Source: an uncultured Alteromonadaceae bacterium | Lineage (GTDB): Bacteria > Pseudomonadota > Gammaproteobacteria > Enterobacterales > Alteromonadaceae | Reading direction: 5' to 3' | Length of the DNA: 64,000 bases | NCBI GenBank assembly: GCA_947503265.1 | Contig: CANNDC010000002.1 | Location: 1 to 64,000 of the forward strand | Notes under the pieces: generated by a model | The model's database searches: none | Seen by the model: the letters and a program-made list of their open reading frames with translations, nothing else | What the model was told of the DNA's origin: nothing | Made by a program: the position numbers and the translations under genes | Part shown: positions 33,597 through 41,759 of the stretch, piece by piece | How positions within the stretch are numbered: the stretch's first letter is position 1 | How the letters are laid out: the number at the start of each line of letters is the position of its first letter

Positions 33597-36023
33597 CTAA
33601 CGTGGAGTCACTTGCAGCAACAATACACCCTCTGATTCCAACTCAAAACTGCTGTCTACTGGGTTGGATGTCATCAAATCAAGTATATCCAGCTGCTCTG
33701 TACCCTTTAATGTCAGCTTCAATTTTGCTGGATTATGGCCGAGGTTTAGAACGTTAACCAAGTAGCTACCATCAGCTTGTTTCACCACGCGCCAAGTTGT
33801 CGTTTTATGATCAACGCCGTTATTCTCTGTCAGCATAATGTCAGGCATACCGTCTTGGATTTCAGACAAGGCCACTTGCTTTATATCAGCCGCGTCACTG
33901 CCGTTCTCCATAACGATGAGTTTACCTTTACCTGCCTGCAACTTGGTAGCGCGCTTTTGGCCGTATTCGTTGAGAGACAAGCTGTTCTCAGAGTCCAAAA
34001 TCACTGTACCACCGCCATTTAGGTATGATTGCAAAGCGGCGAACTCACCATCGGTTACATGGCTAACTTGATATACGACTACCGCGTCCCAGTTATCGTT
34101 GTCTTGCTTTTCAATAATGTTTTTTGTCGCAAAGCCAACAGGGAAGCCTTCGAAGAAAAATTGCTCATAAAATTCGAAGCCATTGGTCATATAGTTTTCG
34201 GTGTTGATGGCCGTTGTTTCTGAATAGAACAGGCGCAAAGGTCTGCGCTGCTCGCGCAGTGCGATAATTTCTTCAGAGAAGCTGTTTAAGTCAAACATGA
34301 CTTGGGTAACTTCGTTACTAACATGAGGTTGCATGTTGTTTGAACCAGCGTAAGCACCAGCTAAGCCAGGGTCGAAGAAATTCAGTTCGCCCTCTAAGCG
34401 GTCTTCAGGTGAACCATCAGGGTCACGTGCCCAAAACCATCCCATGTTTGCATCCATACCTTGCAGCGTTGCTAACCAATAAACACTGCGTACATAACTT
34501 TCACGAGGATCCATGTCGCGCCATTGGCCCGACGACAGGAAATGCGACTCAGAGTTTACGTTAATCTTGTTCGGCGCTACCGATTCCATAAAGTCGTGGA
34601 ACATACCTACGCCACCCCAGTAGTAGGCGTATTTTTCAATCCATTTGGATGATTTTCCGGGGCGAATGTTAGGGCTGCCCAGCGCTTTAGCATCATGACC
34701 TACCATAGTGGTCAATTCAGATAATGCTTCGGTATCTATGCCACCTGAACGGCCATTGTACATAAACATGCGAGGCATAATTTTAATGTGTGTATCGGCA
34801 TCTGGATTAACCGAATGCAGCTCGTCCTGCATAAATGCAAACCATTTGGTTACCCTGTCCATGTTGTAGCGATTCCAGTCAAACCAGATTGGCTTGCCTT
34901 GCAGCGCGGTATCAATAGGGATTTCAATATCAACTTTATCAAAACTTGCAAAGTTGGTTTCCCAGTTGCTATTTAATCTTGCAATATCGCCTGCATACTT
35001 CTGATCTAACCAAACTTGGAAGTTTTTAAGCGTGTAAGACGAGATATCATTCATCTCTTGAAAGCGATATGTCCAATGATCTTTTTCCGAAAACCAATGT
35101 GGTTCGTTAGCCAGAATATACCCTAGCTCAGTGACTTTCTTACCTTTGGTTAATCTGCCTGTTTCGCGGATGATTTTTCCCCAAACATCTCTAGCAAGAG
35201 GATTGTCGATATCAAAACCCGTAAACAAAGATCGTCCAACACGAATTTCTGGCTCTTTGGCCTCTACCCATTCTGGAATACCCATACTCCAATACAACAA
35301 AAAGCCAATATTGGTATCAGGAATATCGGTTACTTCTTTCATCAGTTCGGCATCGAAGGTACCGTCTTCATTCAATAAAAAAGAGTTTATAGCGCGATCA
35401 TGATCAACAGGGTAAAGGTTTTCACCACCGTGATAGAGCGCACCTAAATGATCGTTATAAATATCTTCATTGGTTAACGGTTGACCAACCGTTTTAGAGA
35501 AATAGTCATAGGGAAAAATAGGCTTACCATTGCTGATAAACATATTGTCACCCGCATAGGTATTTTGCCAATCAACCTTGTTTACTGGGCGACGCTTTAT
35601 CTCGCCGGCGAGCTCTTGCCCCAGTACTTCGATGCCTTTATCCAAAATTTCAATGACTTTTTTGCGTTCAAAGTCCGGCAATTCAGCCGCTAAGCGCTTT
35701 TTATCTGGAGCATAGTAACGCTCATATCCAAACGCTGCCTCGATGGCTTCTGGATTGGCCTCATCCCAATTGGCGAATTTCAAAAACTGTTCGGAAAACC
35801 AAACAATGGTCTCTTCGCGAGTCACATCAATATCTTTGTCGCGAGCTTTTTGCATCATACCTTGCAATGTTTTTAACTTGGTACGGGCTTCTTGTTCATA
35901 CACATTAACTGCTGTTTCTACCGCACTGGTAGAGGTTTTAGCTTTTTCCGTTTCCCCATTGGAGCACCCTGATGAAATCATGATTAGCGGTGTAAACGCC
36001 AAACCTATCAATAAATGTTTCAT
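33597..36023 (-). CDS. GH42-like beta-galactosidase-type lipoprotein
   Basis: 808 residues. The N-terminus ends in a probable lipobox (MISSGC, Cys20), so the mature enzyme is membrane-anchored. A helical ~130-residue region precedes a clan GH-A barrel. GYILANEPHWF holds the Asn-Glu pair expected for the acid/base (about residue 300), and INVNSESHFL holds a candidate nucleophile Glu (about 490). The part after ~590 (RPLRLFYSETTAINTENY, then YLNGGGTVILDSENS) resembles the trimerisation/amidotransferase-like domain of GH42. It may cut beta-galactosides from algal polysaccharide. The start is ATG. The family is likely, the substrate uncertain. Confidence 0.75.
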   Translation of the reverse strand: MKHLLIGLAFTPLIMISSGCSNGETEKAKTSTSAVETAVNVYEQEARTKLKTLQGMMQKARDKDIDVTREETIVWFSEQFLKFANWDEANPEAIEAAFGYERYYAPDKKRLAAELPDFERKKVIEILDKGIEVLGQELAGEIKRRPVNKVDWQNTYAGDNMFISNGKPIFPYDYFSKTVGQPLTNEDIYNDHLGALYHGGENLYPVDHDRAINSFLLNEDGTFDAELMKEVTDIPDTNIGFLLYWSMGIPEWVEAKEPEIRVGRSLFTGFDIDNPLARDVWGKIIRETGRLTKGKKVTELGYILANEPHWFSEKDHWTYRFQEMNDISSYTLKNFQVWLDQKYAGDIARLNSNWETNFASFDKVDIEIPIDTALQGKPIWFDWNRYNMDRVTKWFAFMQDELHSVNPDADTHIKIMPRMFMYNGRSGGIDTEALSELTTMVGHDAKALGSPNIRPGKSSKWIEKYAYYWGGVGMFHDFMESVAPNKINVNSESHFLSSGQWRDMDPRESYVRSVYWLATLQGMDANMGWFWARDPDGSPEDRLEGELNFFDPGLAGAYAGSNNMQPHVSNEVTQVMFDLNSFSEEIIALREQRRPLRLFYSETTAINTENYMTNGFEFYEQFFFEGFPVGFATKNIIEKQDNDNWDAVVVYQVSHVTDGEFAALQSYLNGGGTVILDSENSLSLNEYGQKRATKLQAGKGKLIVMENGSDAADIKQVALSEIQDGMPDIMLTENNGVDHKTTTWRVVKQADGSYLVNVLNLGHNPAKLKLTLKGTEQLDILDLMTSNPVDSSFELESEGVLLLQVTPR

Positions 36024-36430
36024 ATTTTATTCTCGTCTCAGAAATTAAAAGAAACCAAGCTGAGTTAATTTATTGTTAAATTAATGCAGGTTTGGCAACA
36101 GTAAATATACAACTGATTAAACATCATATGTTATTGAAGAAAGAATGTATATAAAAGCGCAAAATTTTATCACTGCTTGGACCTCTGAAGTGCAGGTTTT
36201 AGTTCTTCTGTAGCGCAATTTAACCATGTGTTTCTCGCATCAGACGATAGTAGAAAGATTGGAATTTCGGATCGCTTAAATTGTACTTCAACGTAATTTT
36301 AAACGATATTTGTTACAATATTTGGGACAAATCTACTGGATAAGAACAGTGTAAAACGCTATCTTTGTTACAGGTATGTTAAGAAATTTACAGTTGTGAA
36401 ATTTCTCATCCTTCTGCCTTGGAGGTATCT
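36024..36430. other. Divergent regulatory gap between glycosidase and TPR lipoprotein
   Basis: 407 bp, AT-rich. It holds the inverted repeat TTAATTTA (36065-36072) / TAAATTAA (36077-36084), 41 bp before the glycosidase start, probably an operator for it. TTTGTTACA occurs at 36309-36317 and 36364-36372, 55 bp apart, upstream of the lipoprotein gene. No further gene is seen. Confidence 0.5.
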
Positions 36431-37600
36431 ATGAAGCAGTTTCTTATTATCGGTATTACCTTGTTCATTATTGTTGGGTGCAGCTCAACGCAGTCGATTC
36501 AACGAGTTGAAACAGCCACTCTACTCAATGATGACACCTTTCCTGAATACCAGAACTTTCATATTGAAACCGAAGAAGAAGTGTTTCGTCTTGATGAAGA
36601 AGCCATTCAATTTGTACGCAGCACGGTAAATCGAATTGATGATCCGGTTGATAGAATGGAATCGCTAGTTAGAAATATATTTGATCGTTCTAAATTTAAT
36701 CTACTTTATATGGGTAGTGCAAATACCACGGCAATGGAGACCTTTAAAAATAGAGCGGCCAATTGTTTGTCCATGTCGATAATGACTTACTCTCTGGCTA
36801 AAGAAGCTGGATTTACAGTTCGTTTTCAAGACGTTCTCATTCCTGAATATTGGACTAGACGGGATGGCTATAGTTTATTGAACGGACATGTGAATTTGCA
36901 ATTAATACCAAGAAGTTCAAGTTCCGTTATCCATCTTTTGACGAATGGGTATGAAGTCGATTTTGATCCCCAAGAATCTCGCAAACATTTTCAAAAACGC
37001 TATGTGGGCAAAAACACCGTGATGGCGATGTTTTACAACAATAAAGGCGCAGACGCTTTACTGCATGAATCCTATTCCAAAGCCTATGCTTATTTTCGAC
37101 AGGCAGCGATGGTTGATCCAGAGTTTACCTCGACTTGGGTGAATATGGGTATTTTGTATCGCATACATGGTTTATATGATTCAGCTGAATTGAGCTACAA
37201 GCAAGCGTTGTTTCTCGATGAAGCCAACTTAACCGCTTGGGAAAACATGGCGTATCTATATGAATTTACTGGACGTCATGAAGAGGCTAGGGCGATTGAA
37301 TCGAGAGTAGATCGCCGCCGAGACGACAATCCGTTTTACCACTTTATAATGGGTGAGCAGGAATTCGAGCAAGGCAATATTGAACTTGCACTCAAGCACT
37401 ACAGGGATGCGCTGCGACTAGATAAAAGCAAACATGAAATCTACTTTGGATTAGCAAAAGCTTACTCCCACATGGGGGATGTAAATAGAAGTCAACGCTA
37501 TTTGAAGAAAGCCAGAGATAAGGCTAGAAGCGGTCAAGACCAAGACAAGTACCAAGGAAAACTTGATTTGCTAAGCAGAAGAGATGATAAATCGGTTTAA
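36431..37600 (+). CDS. Lipoprotein with transglutaminase-like domain and TPR repeats
   Basis: 389 residues from ATG 36431, directly after GGAGG (36421-36425). An in-frame TTG at 36419 would include the ribosome-binding site and is rejected. The signal peptide ends in FIIVGC (lipobox, Cys16 of the mature reading). Residues ~60-190 look transglutaminase-like with a Cys-His-Asp set: AANCLSMSIMTYSLAKEAG, LLNGHVNLQLI and VDFDPQES. Three or more TPR repeats follow (AYAYFRQAAMVDPEFTSTWVNMG; AELSYKQALFLDEANLTAWENMA; ALKHYRDALRLDKSKHE). It overlaps the M28 peptidase by 17 bp. A periplasmic scaffold or protease-like role is plausible. Confidence 0.82.
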   Translation: MKQFLIIGITLFIIVGCSSTQSIQRVETATLLNDDTFPEYQNFHIETEEEVFRLDEEAIQFVRSTVNRIDDPVDRMESLVRNIFDRSKFNLLYMGSANTTAMETFKNRAANCLSMSIMTYSLAKEAGFTVRFQDVLIPEYWTRRDGYSLLNGHVNLQLIPRSSSSVIHLLTNGYEVDFDPQESRKHFQKRYVGKNTVMAMFYNNKGADALLHESYSKAYAYFRQAAMVDPEFTSTWVNMGILYRIHGLYDSAELSYKQALFLDEANLTAWENMAYLYEFTGRHEEARAIESRVDRRRDDNPFYHFIMGEQEFEQGNIELALKHYRDALRLDKSKHEIYFGLAKAYSHMGDVNRSQRYLKKARDKARSGQDQDKYQGKLDLLSRRDDKSV

Positions 37601-38543
37601 CTTTGTAACAGTCGTATTTCTTAACCTGTTTTCAAACTTAGTCATCGCTGCATCATGCAGCGATTATCGTATTGACAATTCAGTCAATGCTAAAATGTTA
37701 TGGCAAGATTTGTCAGTTTTATCGTCTGATCAAATGCAGGGCAGAAAAACCCAGACCTTAGGGGCTCATTTTGCTCGAGAATACATTTCTAAACGCTATG
37801 CAGAAATAGGCGTCAGCTCCTTTTCAACTGCTAGCATTGCGTCAACAAATTATAAAACTCCTTTTGTGCTGGAAAAATCCTTGGGTGATATCAAAGGTGT
37901 TAATGTTGTTGGCTATCTGACGGGTTCAGAATTTCCTGACAAATATATTGTTATCAGCGCTCACTATGATCATCTCGGTCAAAAAGGAAAAAAAATATTT
38001 AATGGAGCTGACGACAATGCATCAGGTGTGTCAGCTATGATCGCGATAGCGAATGCACTTACGTCAAAACCAGCTCGCCACTCTGTCATTTTTTTAGCAA
38101 CTGATGCAGAAGAGCAAGGATTATATGGTGCAAAAGCCTTCGTAAAGTTTCCTCCAGTAGACTTAGCTAAAATCAAATACAACTTAAACCTTGATATGTT
38201 GTCTCAAGGGGGGCGTCGAAAAAGGCTTTATGTTAGTGGTGACGGTTCTTTAAAAGCCTTTAAGCCCTTAGTCGCTGAAGCTGCAAAAGAAGCGGGGTTA
38301 TGCCTGAGGCGAGGCCATCGCAGTAGCCAAAGTGGCTTTAGTGGCACAGGGCGGATGAGATGGCGCACAGCCAGTGACCATGCTGCATTCAACCGTGCTA
38401 ACATTCCATTTCTTTTCGTCGGTGTATCTGATCATAATACCTATCACACAGAAAATGACACCGTTGAAAATATTGATCCGGATTTCCATACAGCGGCCAC
38501 CGAGACCAGTCTTAACATCCTCAGAAAAATGGATGCTCTGTGA
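37584..38543 (+). CDS. Secreted M28-family metallopeptidase
   Basis: 319 residues with a signal peptide (cut after NLVIAA). The zinc ligands of M28 aminopeptidases are visible: His in SAHYDHLG, Asp in NGADDNASGVSAM, Glu-Glu in TDAEEQGLYGA, Asp in LNLDMLSQGG and His in DHNTYHTENDTVENID. It should remove N-terminal residues from peptides in the periplasm or outside. It starts inside the end of the TPR lipoprotein gene (17-bp overlap), so expression is coupled. Convergent with the downstream oxygenase gene. Confidence 0.93.
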   Translation: MINRFNFVTVVFLNLFSNLVIAASCSDYRIDNSVNAKMLWQDLSVLSSDQMQGRKTQTLGAHFAREYISKRYAEIGVSSFSTASIASTNYKTPFVLEKSLGDIKGVNVVGYLTGSEFPDKYIVISAHYDHLGQKGKKIFNGADDNASGVSAMIAIANALTSKPARHSVIFLATDAEEQGLYGAKAFVKFPPVDLAKIKYNLNLDMLSQGGRRKRLYVSGDGSLKAFKPLVAEAAKEAGLCLRRGHRSSQSGFSGTGRMRWRTASDHAAFNRANIPFLFVGVSDHNTYHTENDTVENIDPDFHTAATETSLNILRKMDAL

Positions 38544-38586
38544 AGCAGTATTAACATTTGATCGGCTACATAATCTGACGAAAAAT

Positions 38587-39426
38587 CTACAATACACCTA
38601 ATTCTTTCAAGCGCTCTTTAAGATAACTATCAGCTGTATGTCTATCAGATAAAATGACGTCAGGCCTAGGATGTAGAAATAACGGCAGAGAAATCCTAGA
38701 TTTTGACATATCTGCGCCCGCAGGATTAACGACCCTGTGTGTCGTTGAAGGAAAATATCCTCCAGACGCTTCTTGCAACATATCACCTATGTTAATGATC
38801 AAATTACCAAAGTCACTGGGCACATCTATCCATTGTTCATCTTTGCCTTTCACTTGAAGGCCCGGTTCATTGGCAGCAGGGAGGATCGTCAATAAATTAA
38901 TATCTTCGTGCGCTGCAGCACGTATTGCATCAGGCTCTTCTGTGCCGGTTAGTGGCGGATAATGCAAAATGCGTAGCAATGATTGCTCACTGTCTTTAAT
39001 CATATTTGACAGTGGTTCCCGATATAATTTAGCCACTTGTTCTGGTGAGTAACTTTCAACCCAAGATAACAATTCTGACGCTAAGTCAGTTGCAGACTGA
39101 TAATAGTCAGCTGCTTGTTGTTTCAATTGAGTTGGGCATTTACCCCAAGGGTAATAATGGTAGTATTCTTTTATATCTTTTTTCTTAAACCCTTTTGCCG
39201 TTTCAGACACAGATATAGGGAAAAAGCCGTCTTGGGTATCACGATCAAATAGAAAACCTTGTTTCTCTTCAGAATCAAAAAATTCTTGCCAGTTTTCATA
39301 GATAGAAGCCACAGTCTGCTGTTTAATCGGATGGTTTTTTAACACCCCAAAACCAGTAGTTCTCAATGATTCAACAAACATTTCCGCTGCATTGGGAGCA
39401 GTATAATCGATTGCTTCAAGTTTCAT
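38587..39426 (-). CDS. 2-oxoglutarate/Fe(II)-dependent oxygenase, isopenicillin N synthase-like
   Basis: 279 residues from ATG 39426, with GGAG five bp upstream. An in-frame start at 39492 overlaps nupC and is less likely. The N-terminal DIOX_N-like part (FVESLRTTGFGVLKNHPI) is followed by the double-stranded beta-helix core. The iron ligands are His and Asp in RAAAHEDINLLTIL and the distal His in STTHRVVNP; the 2OG-binding Arg is in KSRISLPLFLHP. It would hydroxylate a small molecule using O2 and 2-oxoglutarate. Position beside nupC and udk suggests a nucleoside or modified base, but that is inference. Confidence 0.85.
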   Translation of the reverse strand: MKLEAIDYTAPNAAEMFVESLRTTGFGVLKNHPIKQQTVASIYENWQEFFDSEEKQGFLFDRDTQDGFFPISVSETAKGFKKKDIKEYYHYYPWGKCPTQLKQQAADYYQSATDLASELLSWVESYSPEQVAKLYREPLSNMIKDSEQSLLRILHYPPLTGTEEPDAIRAAAHEDINLLTILPAANEPGLQVKGKDEQWIDVPSDFGNLIINIGDMLQEASGGYFPSTTHRVVNPAGADMSKSRISLPLFLHPRPDVILSDRHTADSYLKERLKELGVL

Positions 39427-39478
39427 GTTAGCTCCAGATATCTCACAATTCTTATTATTCGTATTATAGCTAGGATAG

Positions 39479-40687
39479 TTAAAGAGAGACAAACAACCCA
39501 GCTAGGGCTGCGCTCATTAAGTTAGAAAGGGTTGCAGCTATGACGGCTTTAAGCCCTAGTTGAGCAATCTCTTTGCGTCTACTAGGGGCTAGGGCACCAA
39601 TGCCACCCATCAAAATGGCGATAGAGGAAAAGTTGGCAAATCCACAAAGTGCAAAGGTTACTATGGCCTGAGATTTAATCGACAAATCAGCTTGGTATTT
39701 AACAAAGTCTAGGTAAGCAACAAACTCGTTGACTACCATCTTCTGTCCTATAAAACTGCCCGCTAAATGAGCGTCTTCCCATGGTACGCCTAATGCCCAA
39801 GCAAGGGGTTGAAACACATAGCCTAAAATGACTTGAAACGTCAGTGCTTCGTTACCAAACCATCCACCGACTAAACCAATTAATCCGTTCAACATGGCTA
39901 TTAGTGCAATAAACGCTAATAACATTGCGCCTACGTTTAAGGCTAAATGTAATCCAGAAGCGGCCCCTGTCGCGGCAGCGTCAAACACATTAGCAAACTT
40001 ATTGTCTTCACCATCCAGCTCATCCAATTCATTTTTGAAATTTTCTGTTTCTGGCATGATTATTTTTGCCATGAGTAGACCGCCGGGTGCAGCCATAAAA
40101 CTAGCTGCGAGCAGAAATTTAATATCAACGCCAAGTTGCGCATATCCGACCATCACTGCGCCGGCAATTGACGCAAGCCCACCTACCATGATGGCAAACA
40201 GCTCAGAGCGAGTCATTTGTGGAATGAAAGGTTTGACGACCAAAGGAGCTTCAGTTTGCCCTACAAAAATATTGGCTGCGGCAGACATAGATTCAGGACG
40301 GCTTGTTTTCAATATTATTTGCAAAAAGCCCCCAATTAGACGAATTATCCAACTCATGATGCCTAAATAATAAAGCACGGATATTAACGCAGAGAAGAAA
40401 ACAATCGCGGGCAGCACGTTGAAAGCAAAAATGAACCCAAGAGATTTGTCGCCAACAGGTCCAAAAATGAAATTGATGCCTTCTTGACCTTTGTCGAGGA
40501 TCCATTGCACACCTTCAGACATAGTTAGCAAGGCGTCTTTTCCTGCTGGAACATAAAGAATAAAGGCACCTAATATGGCTTGAATTGCAAAAGCCCCACC
40601 AACCGTCCGCCAATTTATGGATTTGCGGTGTGCTGATAGGCCATAGGCAATGACTAACAGCACCAATATGCCGAAAAGACTAATCAT
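39479..40687 (-). CDS. nupC: Concentrative nucleoside transporter, NupC family
   Basis: 402-residue inner-membrane symporter with about ten helices. CNT signatures are visible: [49 protein letters not shown], with the gate helix and G-Q-T-E motif, and the C-terminal [13 protein letters not shown] and [22 protein letters not shown]. It takes up nucleosides with H+ or Na+. It follows udk on the same strand by 56 bp. Downstream, the annotated oxygenase starts 52 bp beyond its stop. Together they import and phosphorylate nucleosides. Confidence 0.95.
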   Translation of the reverse strand: MISLFGILVLLVIAYGLSAHRKSINWRTVGGAFAIQAILGAFILYVPAGKDALLTMSEGVQWILDKGQEGINFIFGPVGDKSLGFIFAFNVLPAIVFFSALISVLYYLGIMSWIIRLIGGFLQIILKTSRPESMSAAANIFVGQTEAPLVVKPFIPQMTRSELFAIMVGGLASIAGAVMVGYAQLGVDIKFLLAASFMAAPGGLLMAKIIMPETENFKNELDELDGEDNKFANVFDAAATGAASGLHLALNVGAMLLAFIALIAMLNGLIGLVGGWFGNEALTFQVILGYVFQPLAWALGVPWEDAHLAGSFIGQKMVVNEFVAYLDFVKYQADLSIKSQAIVTFALCGFANFSSIAILMGGIGALAPSRRKEIAQLGLKAVIAATLSNLMSAALAGLFVSL

Positions 40688-40743
40688 AGGGTTTCCTTAT
40701 TATTATTATTTTATATTTCTCAAAATAAGCTCGCCAAAAGTGT

Positions 40744-41373
40744 TTAATTGCTGACTAACGCTTGTTGTATGTGAGATTTTATTACATCTAGCGCAATATA
40801 GTTTTCGCCACCTTGGGTGACAATTACGTCAGCAGTAAAGCGGCTGGGCGCTATAAATTGATGGTACATGGGTTTCACTGTGCTTTCATACTGTTGTGCC
40901 ACCGAGTCTAAAGTTCTGCCTCGTTCAGCAATATCTCTTTTGATTCGCCTTAACAAACAAATATCCAAAGGTGTATCGACAAAAATTTTAACGTCATAGA
41001 GTATTTCAAGCTCGGGACTGGCTAAAAGCATAATCCCTTCGACAATAATCACGGGAGCAGACTCGAGTTTTTCTGTTTGCTCTAATCTAGTGTGCGTTTT
41101 ATAACAGTATGTCGGGTAGTCAATCGCTTGACCAATCTTTAACTGTTTTAAATGGGTAACAAGTAGTTCATGTTCAAACGCTTTAGGGTGGTCGTAATTA
41201 TTTTTTTCTCGCTCGTGCATTGGTAGATGGTCTTGAGCACGATAATAGTGGTCTTCACGAAGAATCTGAACGGGCCGTCCTTCTTGTGCGAATTCTTTGA
41301 GTAAATTCTCAGTAAACAGTGATTTACCTGAACCGGAAGCACCTGCAATGGCGATAATTAATGGTGAAGACAT
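40744..41373 (-). CDS. udk: Uridine/cytidine kinase
   Basis: 209-residue enzyme phosphorylating uridine and cytidine to UMP and CMP. The Walker A motif is IAGASGSGKSLFT (about 8-20). Family features follow: REDHYYRAQDHLP, NNYDHPKAFEHELL, YPTYCYKTHTR, APVIIVEGIMLLASPEL and VDTPLDICLLRRIKRDIAERGR. The length matches E. coli Udk (213). First gene of the udk-nupC unit, divergent from the TonB receptor across a gap with three palindromes. Confidence 0.95.
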   Translation of the reverse strand: MSSPLIIAIAGASGSGKSLFTENLLKEFAQEGRPVQILREDHYYRAQDHLPMHEREKNNYDHPKAFEHELLVTHLKQLKIGQAIDYPTYCYKTHTRLEQTEKLESAPVIIVEGIMLLASPELEILYDVKIFVDTPLDICLLRRIKRDIAERGRTLDSVAQQYESTVKPMYHQFIAPSRFTADVIVTQGGENYIALDVIKSHIQQALVSN

Positions 41374-41759
41374 GACTTCTCTGAAGACAAAATTTTATAG
41401 AAAGATATCAGTCATCGAATTAAATGTCAGTCTTAATGCGCAAATTAATGCGATATTTAGACGAAAAAATGGATAATAATTTCTCATTGACCAAAAGGTC
41501 AGGTTTGTTTAATAATCAATCGTCCAATTTTACAGACCATTTGGTCAGGAACGTCAATCCAATGTTACAAAACAGTTACTTTAGGGTTAATTTTTTAATT
41601 TGTATTTGTTGCTGACACCTTGGTCATAAAAGTGTAATAATTAGGCTGGTACAATCTCTTAGAATTATTCGTACCGAACGGTTTAGGCAGCGAGCTAAGA
41701 TTGCCATAACTTTTTGTTAGTTGAAAAGACAAGATCACTTTCTACTTAGGAAACACACA
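41374..41759. other. Divergent gap between udk and the Oar-like receptor
   Basis: 386 bp without a credible gene (a 63-codon open frame at 41424-41615 spans the palindromes and has no ribosome-binding site). It carries the three-palindrome operator set described separately. TACAAT at 41650-41655 is a possible -10 for the receptor. Confidence 0.6.
41488..41626. promoter_or_regulatory. Three 14-bp palindromic operator candidates
   Basis: TGACCAAAAGGTCA (41488-41501), AGACCATTTGGTCA (41534-41547) and TGACACCTTGGTCA (41613-41626) share the dyad TGACC-N4-GGTCA, with one mismatch in each of the last two. They are centred 46 and 79 bp apart. They lie between divergent udk and the receptor gene, so one dimeric repressor (TetR or LacI type) may control both. 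No regulator gene is adjacent. Confidence 0.65.

Noticed and set aside
41424..41615. 63-codon open frame in the udk/receptor gap
   Set aside because: It spans the palindromic operator sites, has no ribosome-binding site and has unremarkable sequence.
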